Positions 1 to 14,489 of a stretch of 64,000 nucleotides of DNA are shown here, piece after piece. This stretch comes from Galbula dea (Eukaryota > Chordata > Aves > Piciformes > Galbulidae): assembly GCA_013399015.1 (NCBI GenBank), contig VWZX01008606.1, forward strand, positions 124,001-188,000, written 5' to 3'. Position numbers and translations under genes: made by a program. Under the pieces are notes generated by a model that saw only the letters and a program-made list of their open reading frames with translations, was not told the DNA's origin and did not search any database. Each line of letters starts with the position of its first letter. Position 1 is the first letter of the stretch.

Positions 1-1920
1 AACTGTGATTCTGAGACCATGCATGTCTTGACTAATATAACCAGATCTGGAAATTAAGGCTGAGAATGGGCAAAAAAGTTACCTCTTGTATACAGAGACA
101 TTAGCAGGTACCCAAAGATGAGGAATAAATGCTGCAATTTTTATCATCTTTCCCACATTTGCTAAGGGACTGAAATGTTTGAAGTAGGTAAACACATCTG
201 TCCCCAGCCAATGAAGTGACTTAATGATTTTGTTGCTGAAATGTCTCAAGTTTACAGTGTGAGGTAATGATGTTTGAGTCACCAGGGAAATGGACTTATA
301 GCCATGTGGGTAAGAGAAAGTTAATTTGTTTATTGGGCAGAAGATCAAAGGAATTTTACTAATGCAGAAGAAAGTTGCTAGCTGCTTGGTAATGTCTTGG
401 ACTAGAAAACAGGGAGAAACATAAATCTTAGACAAAAAGATAAATTCTGAAAATGCCTGTTAATAATATAATTTTATTTATTATTTTCTAATATTTCCTG
501 AAATGTTCTTGCAAGTTTTTTAGATCTATAAAGCAGACACATGTAGAAAGTTGAGTAATGCATCAAGTTACTTGTTATATTATTTTTCCATTTTTAAAGT
601 CTATAGGCACAGGCAGGACTCTGTCAGTGGGGAAAAACAAGAGGGCAAGAGATCAAAGTCATTTAGTATCCTAAAATTGGAGGAGAAGAGGCATTGTCTA
701 GCCCATAACTAATGTCATGTGAGATTAGCCTGTTTCTAGACAATTCCAGGTTGTTGGCTATTGTCTTGAATTTCGAAATCTAATAGAAATGATTATTCCA
801 TAACCTCTGAGGGACCTTTTCTGGGCTATATCAATGGATGCAAAGGGATTCCTGTTATACAGGAGATGTTCTCTTTGCTGTAGGGGTGCATCCATTTCCC
901 GGCATTTTGTGAAGGAAAAAATTGCAAACACTTAAATATTCTTTCTCACTCATCTTACACACTTGATGTGTGTCATTGACTCTCTTTCATTGGGAATAAC
1001 AAAGTTGCCATGGGAATATTGATTTGAAAAATGTAGTGCTTTAGTGATAGGGATATCTGGATGTTAATGTTTCTGTTCTCATCTTATGCTAAGAAATGCA
1101 ACTGGCTACAGTGTTTAACTCAATTTATCAGCTTAAAGACATGACAGTTATTACAGCACAGCATTGCTTTTCTCTGGCTAGGAAAAGGTACATTTATTCT
1201 TATTATTAATATAATGAATAATCATATTCTTACAATTAAGAAGTTAATTGTCTAAATATTTTAACACTCTGATCCCTTAACATTGGGTAAATGTGGCATC
1301 AGTCAAGAAAATTTTGGTATATGCATCTCTGAGGGAAACATTAAGGTTTAGCTATACTGTCTCAAGTCTAACGGCATTTTACCTTAGCTTGAGACTATAT
1401 CAGCTCTTCTTTCGTTGTAGTTTGCTTTCCCCAAAATACTTCATGTCTTTTAATTTTTTTCACATTATACTAGCTTTTATTTTTCTTCCTGGATTTAATG
1501 ACAAGCCTCATTTATAGAAGATATTAATAAAATGGCAGCATCTGTCTTCTCCCAGACTTGTGGAGCATTTGTGCTGGCAGTGTTTGAGTTGCCTCAGAGC
1601 AGTCACTTGTTTAGGCTGCCCAGACCACAACTGCAATCTGCACACCCCTTCTTCAGTGTAACATTAGTTAAAGGTCTATAAAATAGGTCATATAAAAAGA
1701 GACATTAATCACTTTGAAGATGAGGGAGCAAAAATTCTTGGACCTTAAAAAATAATGATGAATAACTGTGACATTGTATGTTAGATGGAGGACTCTTGAG
1801 AAAGGGCAGGAAAAAAAGCATAGTATTTAATTCCTTAGTCTGTTTAAAATCAGACCTGTTTGAAAGCATCATCTCTTGGTGAACAGGTGAATGCAGGGGA
1901 AATAGTCTTAGAACAGACAG
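1..1920. other. Gene-free intergenic flank
   Basis: AT-rich single-copy-looking DNA. The open frames here (longest 118 codons on the minus strand at 79-435) show no recognisable domain and no exon-like context. No repeat family is recognised. Confidence 0.6.
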
Positions 1921-2325
1921 TCATATGAGGAAAGGCTGAAATCACTTGGTCTGGTCAGCCTAGAGAAGAGGAGGCTGAGGGGAGACCTCATTGCAGTTTA
2001 TAATTTCCTCACCAGAGAGGGAGGAGTGGATGCTGACCTCTTTTCTCTGGTGACCAGTAACAGGAGCTAGGGGAATGGCATGAAGCTGCGCTAGCGGAAA
2101 TTCAGGCTGGATGTTAGGAAAGCTTCTTTACCCAGAGAGTAGTGGAGCATTGGAGCAGGCTCCCCAGGGAGGCTGTCATGATACCAACTCTCATGGAGTT
2201 TAAGCAGCACATGGACAATGCTCTTAGACATATAGTGTGACTTTGGGTTGTCCTGTCCCTAAATAGGAGTTGGACATGATGATCCTTGTGGGTCCTTTCC
2301 AACTTGGGATATTCTGTGATTCTGT
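1921..2325 (+). mobile_element. CR1: CR1 non-LTR retroposon, 3' fragment
   Basis: The start matches the CR1 3' region ('gaggaaaggctga', then 'cctagagaagaggaggctgag'). It runs through 'ggctggatgttaggaaagcttctt' and ends with 'tggacatgatgatccttgtgggtcc' and the tail 'attctgtgattctg'. The element is 5'-truncated, as almost all avian CR1 copies are, and keeps only non-coding sequence next to the 3' end. It is more diverged than the 15.7 or 32.4 kb copies, so it is probably an older insertion or another subfamily. Confidence 0.9.
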
Positions 2326-5300
2326 TGTTTTCCCTTGTGCTATGTCTTAAACCTATACTGTGACAGAACTATTTTTTTCTGATCCCTAAATGTCATTAAA
2401 AAAAGCTTAGGACAAGCTGCATATTAAAATATGGAGCACTTAAGTACTTTTGCTTCTACAGGTTAAAGAAATTTTTCAGGAATCTTTGGCAAATCACACA
2501 TCAACAGACTCTTTAGTGTCATTTGATACTGAATTAAAAAAAAAAACAAACCCTCAGCTGCAGGAAATATTGTGTAGGATAGAGAGAAGAAACATGGACA
2601 ACCAGGGGTCCAGCACCACTGCTTGAAAGCAAAACTACCAAAGATGTTATCTTCCACTGAGCAGCCCCAAAAGCTGGCTGTGCTCATGACTGTTCTCCAG
2701 CTTTCACTGTAACCTAGAGCATGGTGGCATGCATAAATCTTTGGGAGAAGTTCTCCACTCCAATCCACAAATACAATTTCCACTTGCAAGAAGGCTTGAG
2801 TTACAAGATCCCGACTGTAAAGCCACAGTGGCACAGGTTATCTTTTGACTGTGACCAATACTGAGGCTCAATTGCTTTAATTAAAGGCTGCTCCAGACTA
2901 AGCTGATGGTAGTATTCATTACTGCAAGATTGAAGTCTGTTTATTGGGTTATTATTGATGGAATTAAGCTGAGTGATCAGGAGCAATTCAGAACTGGAAG
3001 AACTGTGGCATACAAAGGATGAAACCATTTACTGGTAATATCAAAACTTGTATGGATTGAAATAATAAGATAATGCCAATTTAACTAGAAGTGAACAGCA
3101 AATATCTATTGCAAAACTCAAACTTGTAATCTGATGTGGTCTAACAGCCCCTGTGGATGGAAAGCTAAGGTCAGATGTGGCCACAGAAAGCTCTAGTAGT
3201 GCATTTGGGATCGTTTTGGGATCTGCTGTAGAGGGCACCTTTCAAGCCAGTTCCTTTGCACTGAAATCTTTTTCTCAGTCATGGTGGAGGTTGATTTGGA
3301 ATCCAGCAAGGCACTGAAGCAAATGCCAAACTTAAAGACTGTGCATGTCTGAAGCCCCAGGCTGTCTCTGCAGGGATGCAGGAGATGCTTTTTCCTCAGA
3401 TGGAGGGTGCAGTAGGATACAAAGAAGGTGCCAGGAGCATGAGATCTGGGCTTGGTGCCAGAACTACCCTGGCCAGAATGACTTTAATTGGCCTGCTGCT
3501 CAGTCTGCTCTCTGGTCCCGTTTCTCACAAGGAGGAGACAGAAAATGAGAAACCAGCCTTATCTTTTTTTTTCTCCTCTGTTCTTCAGAGGGGCCTCTCA
3601 TGGTCTATCTGCAGGTGATCTATAATTAAAATGTCATATTCCACACAATTTTGAAGCCACCTGGGAGGGAGGAGGGTGGTTCTGGAACAGGGGACAAGGG
3701 GACTTGTTGCATGAAGGGCTGTTCTATGACTGAGCCAAAGAGGGATATTGGTTACCTCCAAAGATACTCTGTACGTGCAAAGATTTCTGAAAGCCTTTGC
3801 TTGTTCTGTCTGAGTCATGCTGACTTTGGTTAACAGGCCTTCTGATATGCTTCAGAAAGATAAAATTCAAAACCCCCACCCCAAGAAGTGTATTTTCTTT
3901 TTACCATTCACGGTGATTAATGTGAGTGGCTTTTCACAATCCATTTCAAATTAATTTTAGCAGAGGGAGCTCTGCTGGCTTTGTATATGAACTAAACTTC
4001 ATATTAAAAGATTATTTAAGGGATTGCAGGCTAAGGATGGAACATAGCTTAAACTCTAAACTAGCCATCATATGAGTCACCAGAAACCACAGTTCTTCCT
4101 CAGCATGAGTCATCCTAATGATACATTTGGAGCCAGTGGACCTTAGTGCCTAATCTCCCCTGCCACTAAACCTCCTTAAGGCCTACCTGGCCTCTGGTTG
4201 CTCTGAGAGCTGCCAACAGCCTCAGCCATACCTGGAAGAAGACAAGGAGAGCTCTCAGCCTGTAACATGTTTCCAGCTCCCAGGTGGTGTAGCTGGAAGG
4301 GAAATAAATTGGTATTTTATTGTTTTCCATCTCAGAGTTGGGACTGGGTGAACAAGTAGTCATGCAGCAGCCTACACTGACTCCTAAAATCAGAGCCCTT
4401 TTAAGAGAAAAATTTTGCTCCCCTTTTCTTCAAGCTCCTTTGAATGCCAGTGGCACAACTTTATTTTGTCCTTAGTAAGGAAAATAAAACTGTTTATTGC
4501 TTGTGAGAAGGCTGTTATATCGGCGCTGGCCTTGCTGTTACAGAGCTATTATTATTTTTCCTTATTCCCTGAGCTATAATGTCCTCTACAAATACAGTTG
4601 ATGTTGAAGAGCAAGAAAACATTTGTTTTGAATTTCATTTTGATAATTGTATCATAGGAAATTATATCTGGGATTTAAAAGAAAGGGAGTTAACAGGCAA
4701 ACCTTTGTAAGCTTCACTGAGAAGCAGAAAAAGGAGGAACACATTAATCAGCACTATCTCCTGTACTTTTATTCTACTAATGGCCAAGATATGCTGTAAC
4801 TCTAGAATAGCTGATTCATTCTTCCACTTTTATTCTTGGGATGTGCTAACAGCTGCAGAATGTGATGCTAAGTGCTGGCTGCTGCCTGCCCTGGAGGCAG
4901 CCTGGCTGCAGGGAGCTGTTGTTGGGATACTACATACTGTAATCCAGTAAGCAGGGACAGAAAGGGAAGAGGAGAAAATTTTGCCTTTGAGGGTGTGTGT
5001 GAGCATGCTTGGTAGACAAAACCCTTGGGACGGAGAGAATTTGGTCTGAGAAGAGATTTCAGGTGATTTGATTTTTTTTTTCCTTTAACCTAAGTGTAGC
5101 TTGATTTGTGGTGCTTTAAATCACTTAGTTTATTCCCCTTAGCTCCTTGTAAGTGATGATGGATACTTGCTCTCTCCTACGTTATCCACATCACATTGGA
5201 GCTTCTTTTATACTGGGAGATGACAACAGGATTAAAAACAAAGTGGGAAAACATTATTAGGAGTGTACAAGTTATATTTGTCTAAGGAAAAATGCATGCT

Positions 5301-6825
5301 GTTGTCATTTGTTCCTAAGCAGCTGATACCACATTATTTTCAAGATTTGTGAGAGACAGGAGGAGAACAGGTTGTACTTCCATGGCATGCAGATACAGCT
5401 CAATTGGAGAGAGAGCACACTTACATCTGCTGGCTATAAAGGTTTACAGCTGATTTGTTATGATCCATTCACTGAGCAGGAGGAAAAACTGTTATGCTCA
5501 ACACAAAATATAGTCTATGTGCTTTTGATGCAAATCAAAAGCAGAAGCTATTGATCAGTACTTGGGGGGGAAAAAAAAACCTTCCAAACCCAGATTTTCC
5601 ATTTGGGTTGAATCTTGGAAGTGCTTTGTAGTGGGGCAATGCTCCCAGATGGTATCAGGTATTGGTAGTTAATATGTGCATCTATATTACCTGAGGTCTA
5701 GTCCTGACAAGAAAAGAGTGAAAACATAAAGGACTACCTCCTGTAAGATGTAGAGTGTCTGTGAGAGCAATAGAAATGAGATCTTGGAGAGGTTAAGCAA
5801 CAGAAATTCTTTCTGCAGAATTTCTCTCTTTTCCTGGTAAGTCTTGTGGGAGAATCTCTCTTTGTAACAGATGTAAATTTAGACTTCTGTAGTGAGAAGA
5901 AAGGGAACGGGAAGAGGAAATTGTAATTCTGATGTTAGAGATTGTACAGTCAAAGTGATTTACTTTATAAGCCTAGCTTTGTACCGTGCTGCTGAATATT
6001 ATCCTTCTGAAAGTCCAAGGGTTTAGCAAGCTGCCTGGTTTAGAAAAGACAGCCCTGATCAAATGGAGAAAATAAAGATACAGACAAAGACTAGCTATAC
6101 CAAAATATATAATCCCTCAAGGAAAAAATGCAGGTTTTTCAGACGTTCAGCTAACAGTTTAGTTGCTCCGAGGGCCTGGAGCACTATGAGTGAATGAGTT
6201 TAGGCTGAGCCTTTCAGTCCTGGCTCTGTCTTGTTAGGAGAGACAAAAGAGACATCTGCTGATCCAAAATCACCAGTTGATCCCCAGAGCTATATAACAG
6301 GGCTTCCTGTATATGAGACTATACAGCATCTTTCGGTATGTCAAACCTCTTATATGGTGTTTCAGAGTCATTCAGGTTTCCCTACTCAAGAGAAGGGCTG
6401 GAAATCTGTCAGTGAAAGTTCTGCCTTTTCACTAGTTTCTTTTACACTAAAAGGAGGAGAAAGATTTGAGTCACAGTTTTCCAAGTCAGAAATTGGAGAC
6501 TTGATTGCTTGGAGTGCAATTCCTTTATGTGGCACTAATCCTGGCACAGACAGTCTTGTCAACTCCATACTCTATTTGTAACTTTTGATTATTCTTTCTG
6601 GATGAATGTGAAATTTTCTGTGAAATTAGTGGAAAAGAATGAAGGCACATTTGAGAATGAATTACCTGGAAAAATTGTATGTGTGGGTTTGGGTTTTATA
6701 CCTGCATTTGCTTTTAAGTGTTCAACTGGATATGCAACAAACAAACCCCATTTAACCCTCTCCCCTTGTCTCTCATCCTTTTCATGAGTGTTCTCAGCAG
6801 TTTCCCTACTCTGTAGTAATTTCAA
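2326..6825. other. Gene-free intergenic stretch
   Basis: No gene is recognised. Three minus-strand open frames lie in series between 3238 and 2463, but they change frame, carry no known motif and have no convincing splice structure. A small CpG-retaining patch near 4515-4560 ('atatcggcgctggcc') stands out from the AT-rich surroundings but is not assigned. Confidence 0.5.
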
Positions 6826-7467
6826 AGAATCACAGAACGGTTAAGGTTGGATGGGACCACCAGAGGTCACCTAGTCCAAGCTCCTTGCTCTAGCAGGGTT
6901 CCCTAGAGTATGTTTCTCAGGATTGTGTCTAGATGGTTTTTTTAATCTCTTCAGAGGAGGAGACTCCACAACCTTTCTGGGTAGCCTGAGCCACTGCTGT
7001 TACACTCCCAGTGAAGAAGTTATTTCTCATGTTTAGGTAGAACTTCCTGTGTTCCAGTTTGTGCCTCTTGCTTTGTGTACTATTGTTTGGTACCATCAAG
7101 AAGAGCCTGGCTCCATCCTCTTGACATCCTCCCTTCAAATACTTTTCTATACATTGATAAGGTCACATCTCAGCCTTCTCCTCTCCAGACTAAAAAAGCT
7201 CAGCTCCCTCAGCCTTTCCTCATAAGGGGGAGATGCTCCAGCTCCTAATCAACTTGGTAGCTCTCTGCTGGACTCACTGCCGGAGCTCCGTGCCTCTTGT
7301 ACTGAGGAGCCCAGAACAGAACACAGTACTCCAGGTGCTGCCTCACCAGGATTGCTTACAAGGGCAAGATTTCCTCCTTCAACCTGCTGGCAACACTCTT
7401 TGCAAGGCAGCCCAGGATACAATTGGCCTTCCTGGCTACAATAGCATGCTGTTGGCTCATGGACAAC
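6826..7467 (-). mobile_element. CR1: CR1 retroposon, long 3' fragment, reverse orientation
   Basis: Read on the minus strand it opens with 'catgagccaacagcatgct' and 'aaggccaattgtatcctgg', passes the CR1 segments 'cctggagtactgtgttctg' and 'ctggagaggagaaggctgag', and ends with 'ccaaccttaaccgttctgtg' followed by 'attcttt'. At about 640 bp it is the longest CR1 copy in the window. It still lacks the reverse transcriptase region, so it is a dead 5'-truncated copy. Open frames inside it (minus 6929-7138, plus 7233-7541) are repeat-derived and are not genes. Confidence 0.95.
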
Positions 7468-8703
7468 TTATTTCATCCAGAGCATATGAAATTGGGGCAA
7501 GTGCTGCACATTTTCCCCTTCAGCTATCTATGTTCTCCTAAATACCTCTTGCACATAAGCATCACATTGCAAACTTAATCTGCACAAGCTATAAATCTCT
7601 TTTGTAATGTGTGGACCAGCAAAGGATAAAAATACAGATTTGTAAAGACCCTGCAGGAGAGCAGTTTAAGCTAACACTGTTTAGTGAAAACAGAGTACAG
7701 CACAGAAGTCAGACACCTTGGCTCTTCACACAGAGTTGTTCTGTTCTGCTACTTCCATGCATTGACTACCCAGTCAGTTAAATTTTATATGGAAAATGGC
7801 CTTGTGAAATTTCACAGTTTAAGGTCCTTCATTAAAATAACAAAGTAGTGAAATGGCAGCTAGAAATGGGTTATTCAGAGGGTCTAAAAGCCCCAGACTC
7901 TTTTATTGCTAGGCAAAAGATAGCCCTGAGCAAGATGTGAACAATGAACAGGCAAGAAGCAGTGAAAGGAAAAGGAATAGTGACTTTCACCCATTAAATT
8001 TCCTTTTCAGATGTGTTTATAACCTGTTTGCCTTTCCTCTTTCCTTTAATTTGATTTCAATAGTGTATAAAGAAGACTTTTCTGTCACCCAGTGCTATTG
8101 CTCCAGAACCTCATGGGGTTTAAGTTGATACATTAATTTATGCCATTGAGGCTGTACCGGTGCACCCAACCTGGCACTATTTGCCATTAAAAACACATTT
8201 TGCCACCAGTAACTACTTTTCTTTAAGAGTGTGGCTCCTGAGTAGATTCTTCTGCTCTGTGGGAAGAAGACCTATGCTGTGTCATGGTATGGATGATATA
8301 GGATATTGCTATGATTTACGTCATTTGAATCCACGGAGTTTTTTGGGCAGTGTCACAGCTTGCATGCTTCTGATTTACTCCTACTTGTGAAAATCAAACA
8401 TAGGGAATGTGGCAGGGGAAATTACCAGCGTGAGCAAGGGAGTTCCTTGAGCAGAGGCTTATCCCCATGCTGATCAAAAGTGCTTTGCTCTTTTCCTGCC
8501 TATGTTTGCAGGGGTATTAGTTGGGACCTGTTGTGTGGTATAAAGTAAGAATTTTTCCATAAGTGAATGACTCTGCTTTTAATATGCCTCAGATTCTCCT
8601 AGCTATAATTTTTGTAGTGTGATAATCATTATAAAATTATAATCCAATGATACATTATAAATGTATTAATATTTTATGCAGTCTCTGGAGGTGAAAGTTC
8701 TGC

Positions 8704-8762
8704 AATATATATTGATAATGTGTATGTATAAAATGTGTATATATATGTCTATATATGTTTAT
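8704..8762. repeat. TA/TG-rich imperfect microsatellite
   Basis: Alternating TA and TG dinucleotides with interruptions ('gtgtatatatatgtctatata'), in a generally AT-rich segment. Confidence 0.6.
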
Positions 8763-11700
8763 CTCAGCTGAATAACAGGCTTCCTTGTTGTAAAACTATG
8801 TTGTAATCCTGATTAACTCCAAGAGTAAGAGGATACAACAAACATGGCGGTGTGCTTGAGCAAGAGGCTTTTAATGGACTTGTACAATCCACAAGAAATA
8901 ATATGCTGTTGTCAGTCACCTGTGAGAATATCTGAACTGGAAGGAGACTGAATAGCAGTGGTGGTGCTTCCAAGCATTTCAGCTGCTTGAATGGAGCTTT
9001 TCACACCTAAGATCTCTTGTTAGGAGCAAGGATGCTGGAGATCCTGACACAGAGCCATGGATCAGAGTCCTTTGTTGTAAAGTTAGTGCTTAGTAGGGCT
9101 TGGAGGAATATCATAGTAATTAAGCTCAACTCTTTAGTGAAGTTTGCAACCACTGTGATGTTGTTGACAGCTCATTTCTGAAAGTACTGTGGATGGGTTT
9201 GTTTTTGTTGTTGTGGGCAGCAGGCATGACAGGATCCCTAAATAACTGATGCTTCTGCTTAGCTGCCTGCCCACTGCATGTATTTCCTCATCTTTGCTGG
9301 GTCATTTTTCTTGCACAACAGTGACACTCCTTGCTTGCTATTTAAATACTGTTAGTGGTCACTGGCTGGTACTGACTGCAGTTTAAATAAAAGCTGAGAT
9401 TTAATCTTCTGATGTGCCATATGCTGTCAATGAAGCAAGTGTCCTTATTCTTAGACAATCTCTGCTTTAGTGTTGATTTTATAGCAAGCAGAAAAGTCAT
9501 TCATCAGTTTCTGATTCTGCCCATGACCAATAGATTTGCATTTATGTATCTCTGTTTCAGCAAACTCCTTTTCAGAGTTTCAAGACTGACTTTCCTCAAT
9601 TGGTGGAGATCCTCTTGACTTCATTAGGGCCACTCAGTGGTGTACATTTAAGGTTGTGAGAACCCTTTCCAGAAGCATGGCCCCAACATCTTTATGGATC
9701 ATTAAACTGCAATGTAGTTAAAGGCAAAACCAACAACAGCAAAACTATTCCTAGTGCAACTCTTAAACTACTGTAGAGCTTTAAAAGAGATGTGAACAAT
9801 TTGGGTTTTTTTAGACCACCTAGGATAAAAAATCCAAACAGCAAGGCCATCTTGAAATTACATTGGCAAAGGGAAGGTAAAGACTGTAGCCAAAGCACTC
9901 TGTTTGCCCAGTTCCAGTGCAAAGATCTCTTCTGTTGCTGAGTTGTACCTTTGTGTGGTGGTACAGGGTACAGATGGATATCAATCAATGCTACATCTTG
10001 CTTGTTTTATTTTACTTTTTACATGTCCCTTCTATCCTTAATGATTCTGTGAAACTTAACATCTGCAATGTGCCAAAAAGAAAACTAGATATAAGGTTGT
10101 TCAGAGTTAATTAGCGCAAAACCTTCCCTGTCATCTTACTGCCCTCCTCATTACCCATCAGGATAAAAGAAGGAATCACAGCCTGGATTGTATTTAATTC
10201 TCCTCTTCTCCAGCATGACTTATACTTCTGGCTGCTCTTGGGAAAGTTAGGAAGTGAGTTAGCGTCACTATTAATGTAGGGAGTCAGATTTGCGAAGGCA
10301 ATGGGGAACTTGACAGGGTGTTCTGAAACACCGGAATTCAGTTCACAGGCTTTGCCAAAATTCTATTTTTATTTTGCCTTCATCTGATGCTATCAAGGTT
10401 GTTCATGTTCCAAAAATGGATGAGTTTTAGCAGTAGTTAGCAGTTGGTAATAGGAGTCAAGAAGACCAAGGCTATTAACACATTCCGAATGTTTAATTTC
10501 CCCTCCATCTGATGAGGATAATTTAACATAGGAAGAAAAAAATAAAAGAAATCCACAAAATTATGTGGATTTAGAAAAGCCTCCCACACACCTTATGGAA
10601 TTAAAATGCTGTGTGGGCCTGGAACCATGAGTATGTTCAGCAAGGATGATCTCCAGAAGCATGTTATATTTGAGGGGGAAAAAATACATGAACACATTAA
10701 TTGTAGCTGTTTTATCCAAACACTCCACTCTCTTAATATTTTGCTTATGCCCATTAGGTAATCATGCCATTTATGTGTAACTAAAAATTTTCCTTAGGGT
10801 GATATCTGTAGAATTTAAATATTTGCTTATTCATTTGGGGAGTTTCTATTATTGGAACACTGCATTACAGTAAGTCTTGAAGTATGTCCAAGGAAAGGTC
10901 AGGCTTTGCTGAAACTTTCTTAGCTGAAGCTTTTTCATGCCAAAATGTATTTAACAGTATAGACTGCTCTGTATTTTTATAAGGTTGGATGATTTTTGGT
11001 TGTGGTGTGAAGAGCTGGTTGAAAGTCTGGCTTCCCAAACAGACTTGGCACCCAACCAAGATATATAGTATACTTTGCAGAGTCACAGAACAGGCTGACG
11101 CAGAAGAGATACTGGAGAGAAGTGTGGGAAATCCTATCTGTTTCATCACCCAATACATGTTGGTGGGGGGGAGGAACACAAACCTTTCTGAGGTATTTTT
11201 AGGAAGTGATGTGATGAATCTATTCCATAAATGCTTTTTGTGAATTATAGGAGATTTTTTTTGAGGCATAGCAGGTGGGACTCAGAAATTGTTAAAACAA
11301 GACAGAATAGACATAGCCTTTGTGTTCAGGAATACCTTATATTACTGCACTTTATTAATAGCCTTTTAAAATTTACCTAACAAAAATAGAAGATGGTCAT
11401 AGAAAATGATTCCTTTTTTAATAGGGCTGTAAAGAGAGAACAGCACAGGTTACAGCATGGCATAATTACTGTAGGGAATAATCCTCTTCTGACTGTTGCA
11501 ACAATTATTTTAGATTATAAATTAGATTAGAAACACAAGTAGGTGAAAGTGCAAAATCTGCAAAGCAGGGAAAAGAGCTGAAGCTGAGGGAGGAAGCCCT
11601 CATTTCCTTCAGCCACTTGTCTTCGAGTGCTACCCATTACCCAGCAGAGGAAGTGCTCTTATTCAGAGCCCTGCTGGTCTCCAGTATTCCCAGAGGCTGT

Positions 11701-13863
11701 ACAGAGATGCTGACAGTGCCTGCATTACTTGTAAACAGTTTTTGTGTTGTCCCTAAAGAAACTATATCACAATGTGAAAAGTGTAAATTTTGTGCTAACA
11801 TTTACTCATTTTCTTGATGAAAAGGCCAGTGTTGCTTACAGTGAACCCTATCAAACTCTGAACTGATCTGGAAATAACCTTGTAGCTGGTAGAGCTTAGA
11901 AATGGAATAAAATAGGGAAATTTTCTAAAATATAATCTAGAATACAAGAGTCAGTAGGGAGGTGCAGGGTGACACAGAAAAGGCGCACCTACAAAAAAAA
12001 TACATACAAAACAGATTTCATATAGTGGTGGTGGCTTGCTGTGTAGACCCTTTCTGATGCAGTAAGGCTACAGTTAGGAATTAACTTAGAGATTTATCAA
12101 TGATGGTTTTGCACTCTGTATACTTCGACAGGTTTCATTCATAAATCTCCTCTACTAAGAGCATTTTACGAGATACCATTACAGAAGCACTAAAAAGAGA
12201 CAGTAACTGTGAGCAGATTTTGCCAAAAAAAAAAAACAACCTTTCCTGAAGAAGAGAGTCATGCACAGTAAACCAGAAATACTCTGTTTTGAAGTGGCTT
12301 TGTATATAGAAAGCAACTTCAGGAAGAACAGGAATTTTATCTTCCTTAGCTATCTGCCTGTTGTTAAGGTATTTTTATCACGCACGGCAATCTAACGTTA
12401 GATCACCAGAGAGGGGTTTGGACCTTCCTTTCTCATTTCTGTTAGGAAAGTAAATGCTGATAAGTTTCTATATGATGTTTCTTATCACTCTAAAGAGCAG
12501 CAATTTAAAGAGGAGAAACATATATGGTTTTTCATCTTTACGATCCAATTTTGACCACTGGAGTTGGTTTCCTGCTGCTGTTTTCATGAGGCCAGTAAAT
12601 GCTTTGCCAAAATCCACTTAGTTCACTGCTAGCCTTCAGCTGGAGGAATGTTCTGTTAAATCCAAAACACAGGGTTGCAATACTGAGCAAAAATTGCCTC
12701 CCTGCTAATAAATTAATACAAATAGTATTTGGGTTTCTCTCAGCTTTCTCATTAGTTCTTCATATGAAGGGTGAGTAAACTGCAGATGAGAAATTATAAG
12801 AAAACATCTTCTGCAGAATGAAGCATCAGTTACAGTCAAAGAATTGACTGTTCTGAAAATTAAACAATGAGAAAAACAAATTGTGGATGTGAGGAGTCTG
12901 CAATGCTGACAGGAAAGCTGGCATGGGCTTGCCAGGCCTGAAGGAAGAGCACATGTGCAGAGTGGAGTATCAATGTCAGCCCTTCCTGGAGCACCTTCAC
13001 AATGTATAAAGCAAGAAAGAGACTAACAATAAATGGTGACCTAGAAGTAGACATGTCCCCTGAGTGCTTACATTCAACCTCATTTTGCATTGGCATTCCC
13101 TGAATGTTATTTTCACCCTCAAAATCTCTCAATAAGACAATTTTGTTACAAGTCCTGCTTTTCAACCTCTCTAATGTTATTCTGAAGCTAATCTATGGTT
13201 TGCTTTCTGAAAGTAATGTGGATGACATAATGGAGATGAATATCCATCCAAAGAATTTAAATTGCTGTCTTTAAGTGATGATCTTTAAATATAATCTGCC
13301 TGGAAGTAGATTACACTTTTGGTCATTTGGATATAAATATAATTTTATAAGAGAATTTTCTGCTCTGGAAAGTGAGCAGAGGGAATTTAGAGAAGATGTA
13401 CAAAAATGCTTAGGAAGCTCAAGGAATCAATTTATGTTTGAGAATTAAAGTAATGACAATAAAGCTCTACCAGCAGGAGCTACAGGGATACAGGGACTTC
13501 AGTGTCTTGCAGCAATGCATGAGTATTTGTGAAGAGGGAGAGGAAAGCTTGAAGATTATTTGATTTCAGGGTTAGGTCACATAATCCATGGGGATTTCAA
13601 GCTGACAAAAGTATAGCAGTGAAGACACTTAAGAGTGGCAAGCTGAGACAACATAAGGGGTGAAGGACCATCCTGATTGTCTGAGTCTACCAAGCTCAGT
13701 CTTAACAAATACAAGGTGCAAACCTAAAGATCTGCTTCAAAAGAAGTAGAGTTGGGGTTTTTGTTCTGGGGATTTCTTTCCCCTCGTTTTCAAACTACCT
13801 CCAGATCAGCAGATTTAAACATGTCTTATTTCTTTTAGAGTTGTGGGAATTTGAATACGGATA

Positions 13864-13953
13864 TTTTGGGTTTGTGTTTGGTTTTGGTTGGGGTTTTTTT
13901 GTTTGTTTTGTTTTTCTTTCTGCATATTTTGTTTTAATGGTTTTGTTTTGAGG
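13864..13953. repeat. G+T-rich low-complexity tract (+ strand)
   Basis: About 90 bases made almost only of T and G in TTTG, GGTTTT and GTTT units, with very little A or C. The opposite strand is therefore A+C only. It belongs to a recurring class of strand-skewed tracts in this window (also at 18.43, 47.71 and 53.71 kb). Confidence 0.7.
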
Positions 13954-14489
13954 TAAGAGCATTTTCCTGTAAAAAGTACACAGTCTTTCAGTTCCCAGGG
14001 AATAGTTGAGTTCTGTTTTTTTGACTTTTAAAGCACTTTAATACTTTTTCCTCTTACTACTTGCAATTCAATGCATTAGGGTCATTGATGCTAGTGGGAA
14101 TGACAATGTTAAGGTTAGTTCAAGGGCAGTTTGATATACTGAGGTGTCAGTGTTGAAATTCTTTAAAGGTAAATACATATTATTTTGAGCAGTGGTAGAT
14201 GGAGATAACAGGTATCCTGTGTTAGTCAGGTTTGTGTGGAGCAAGTACAATATACTGTTCTCTAAGTATGTCAGATACCTGATTTTGAAGGTGTATATAG
14301 CAATAATGAAAATGGGAAATCAAGCTCATAATTCTCTCTCGGGGTACACTGTGTCACAATCATGCAAAGAAGTGAAAGATGATCTTTTAAAACTGGAGAA
14401 AGTTTATTTTAGGTGGCCCCATCCATGTCCCTACTACCAGGACCTGTTGATCTGGAGGGGCATGTGAACATAGCTGTGGAGCAGAAAAA

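Noticed and set aside
2463..3238. Series of minus-strand frames as a processed pseudogene
   Set aside because: They change frame, I could not match them to any known protein, and no poly(A) tail or target duplication is visible.
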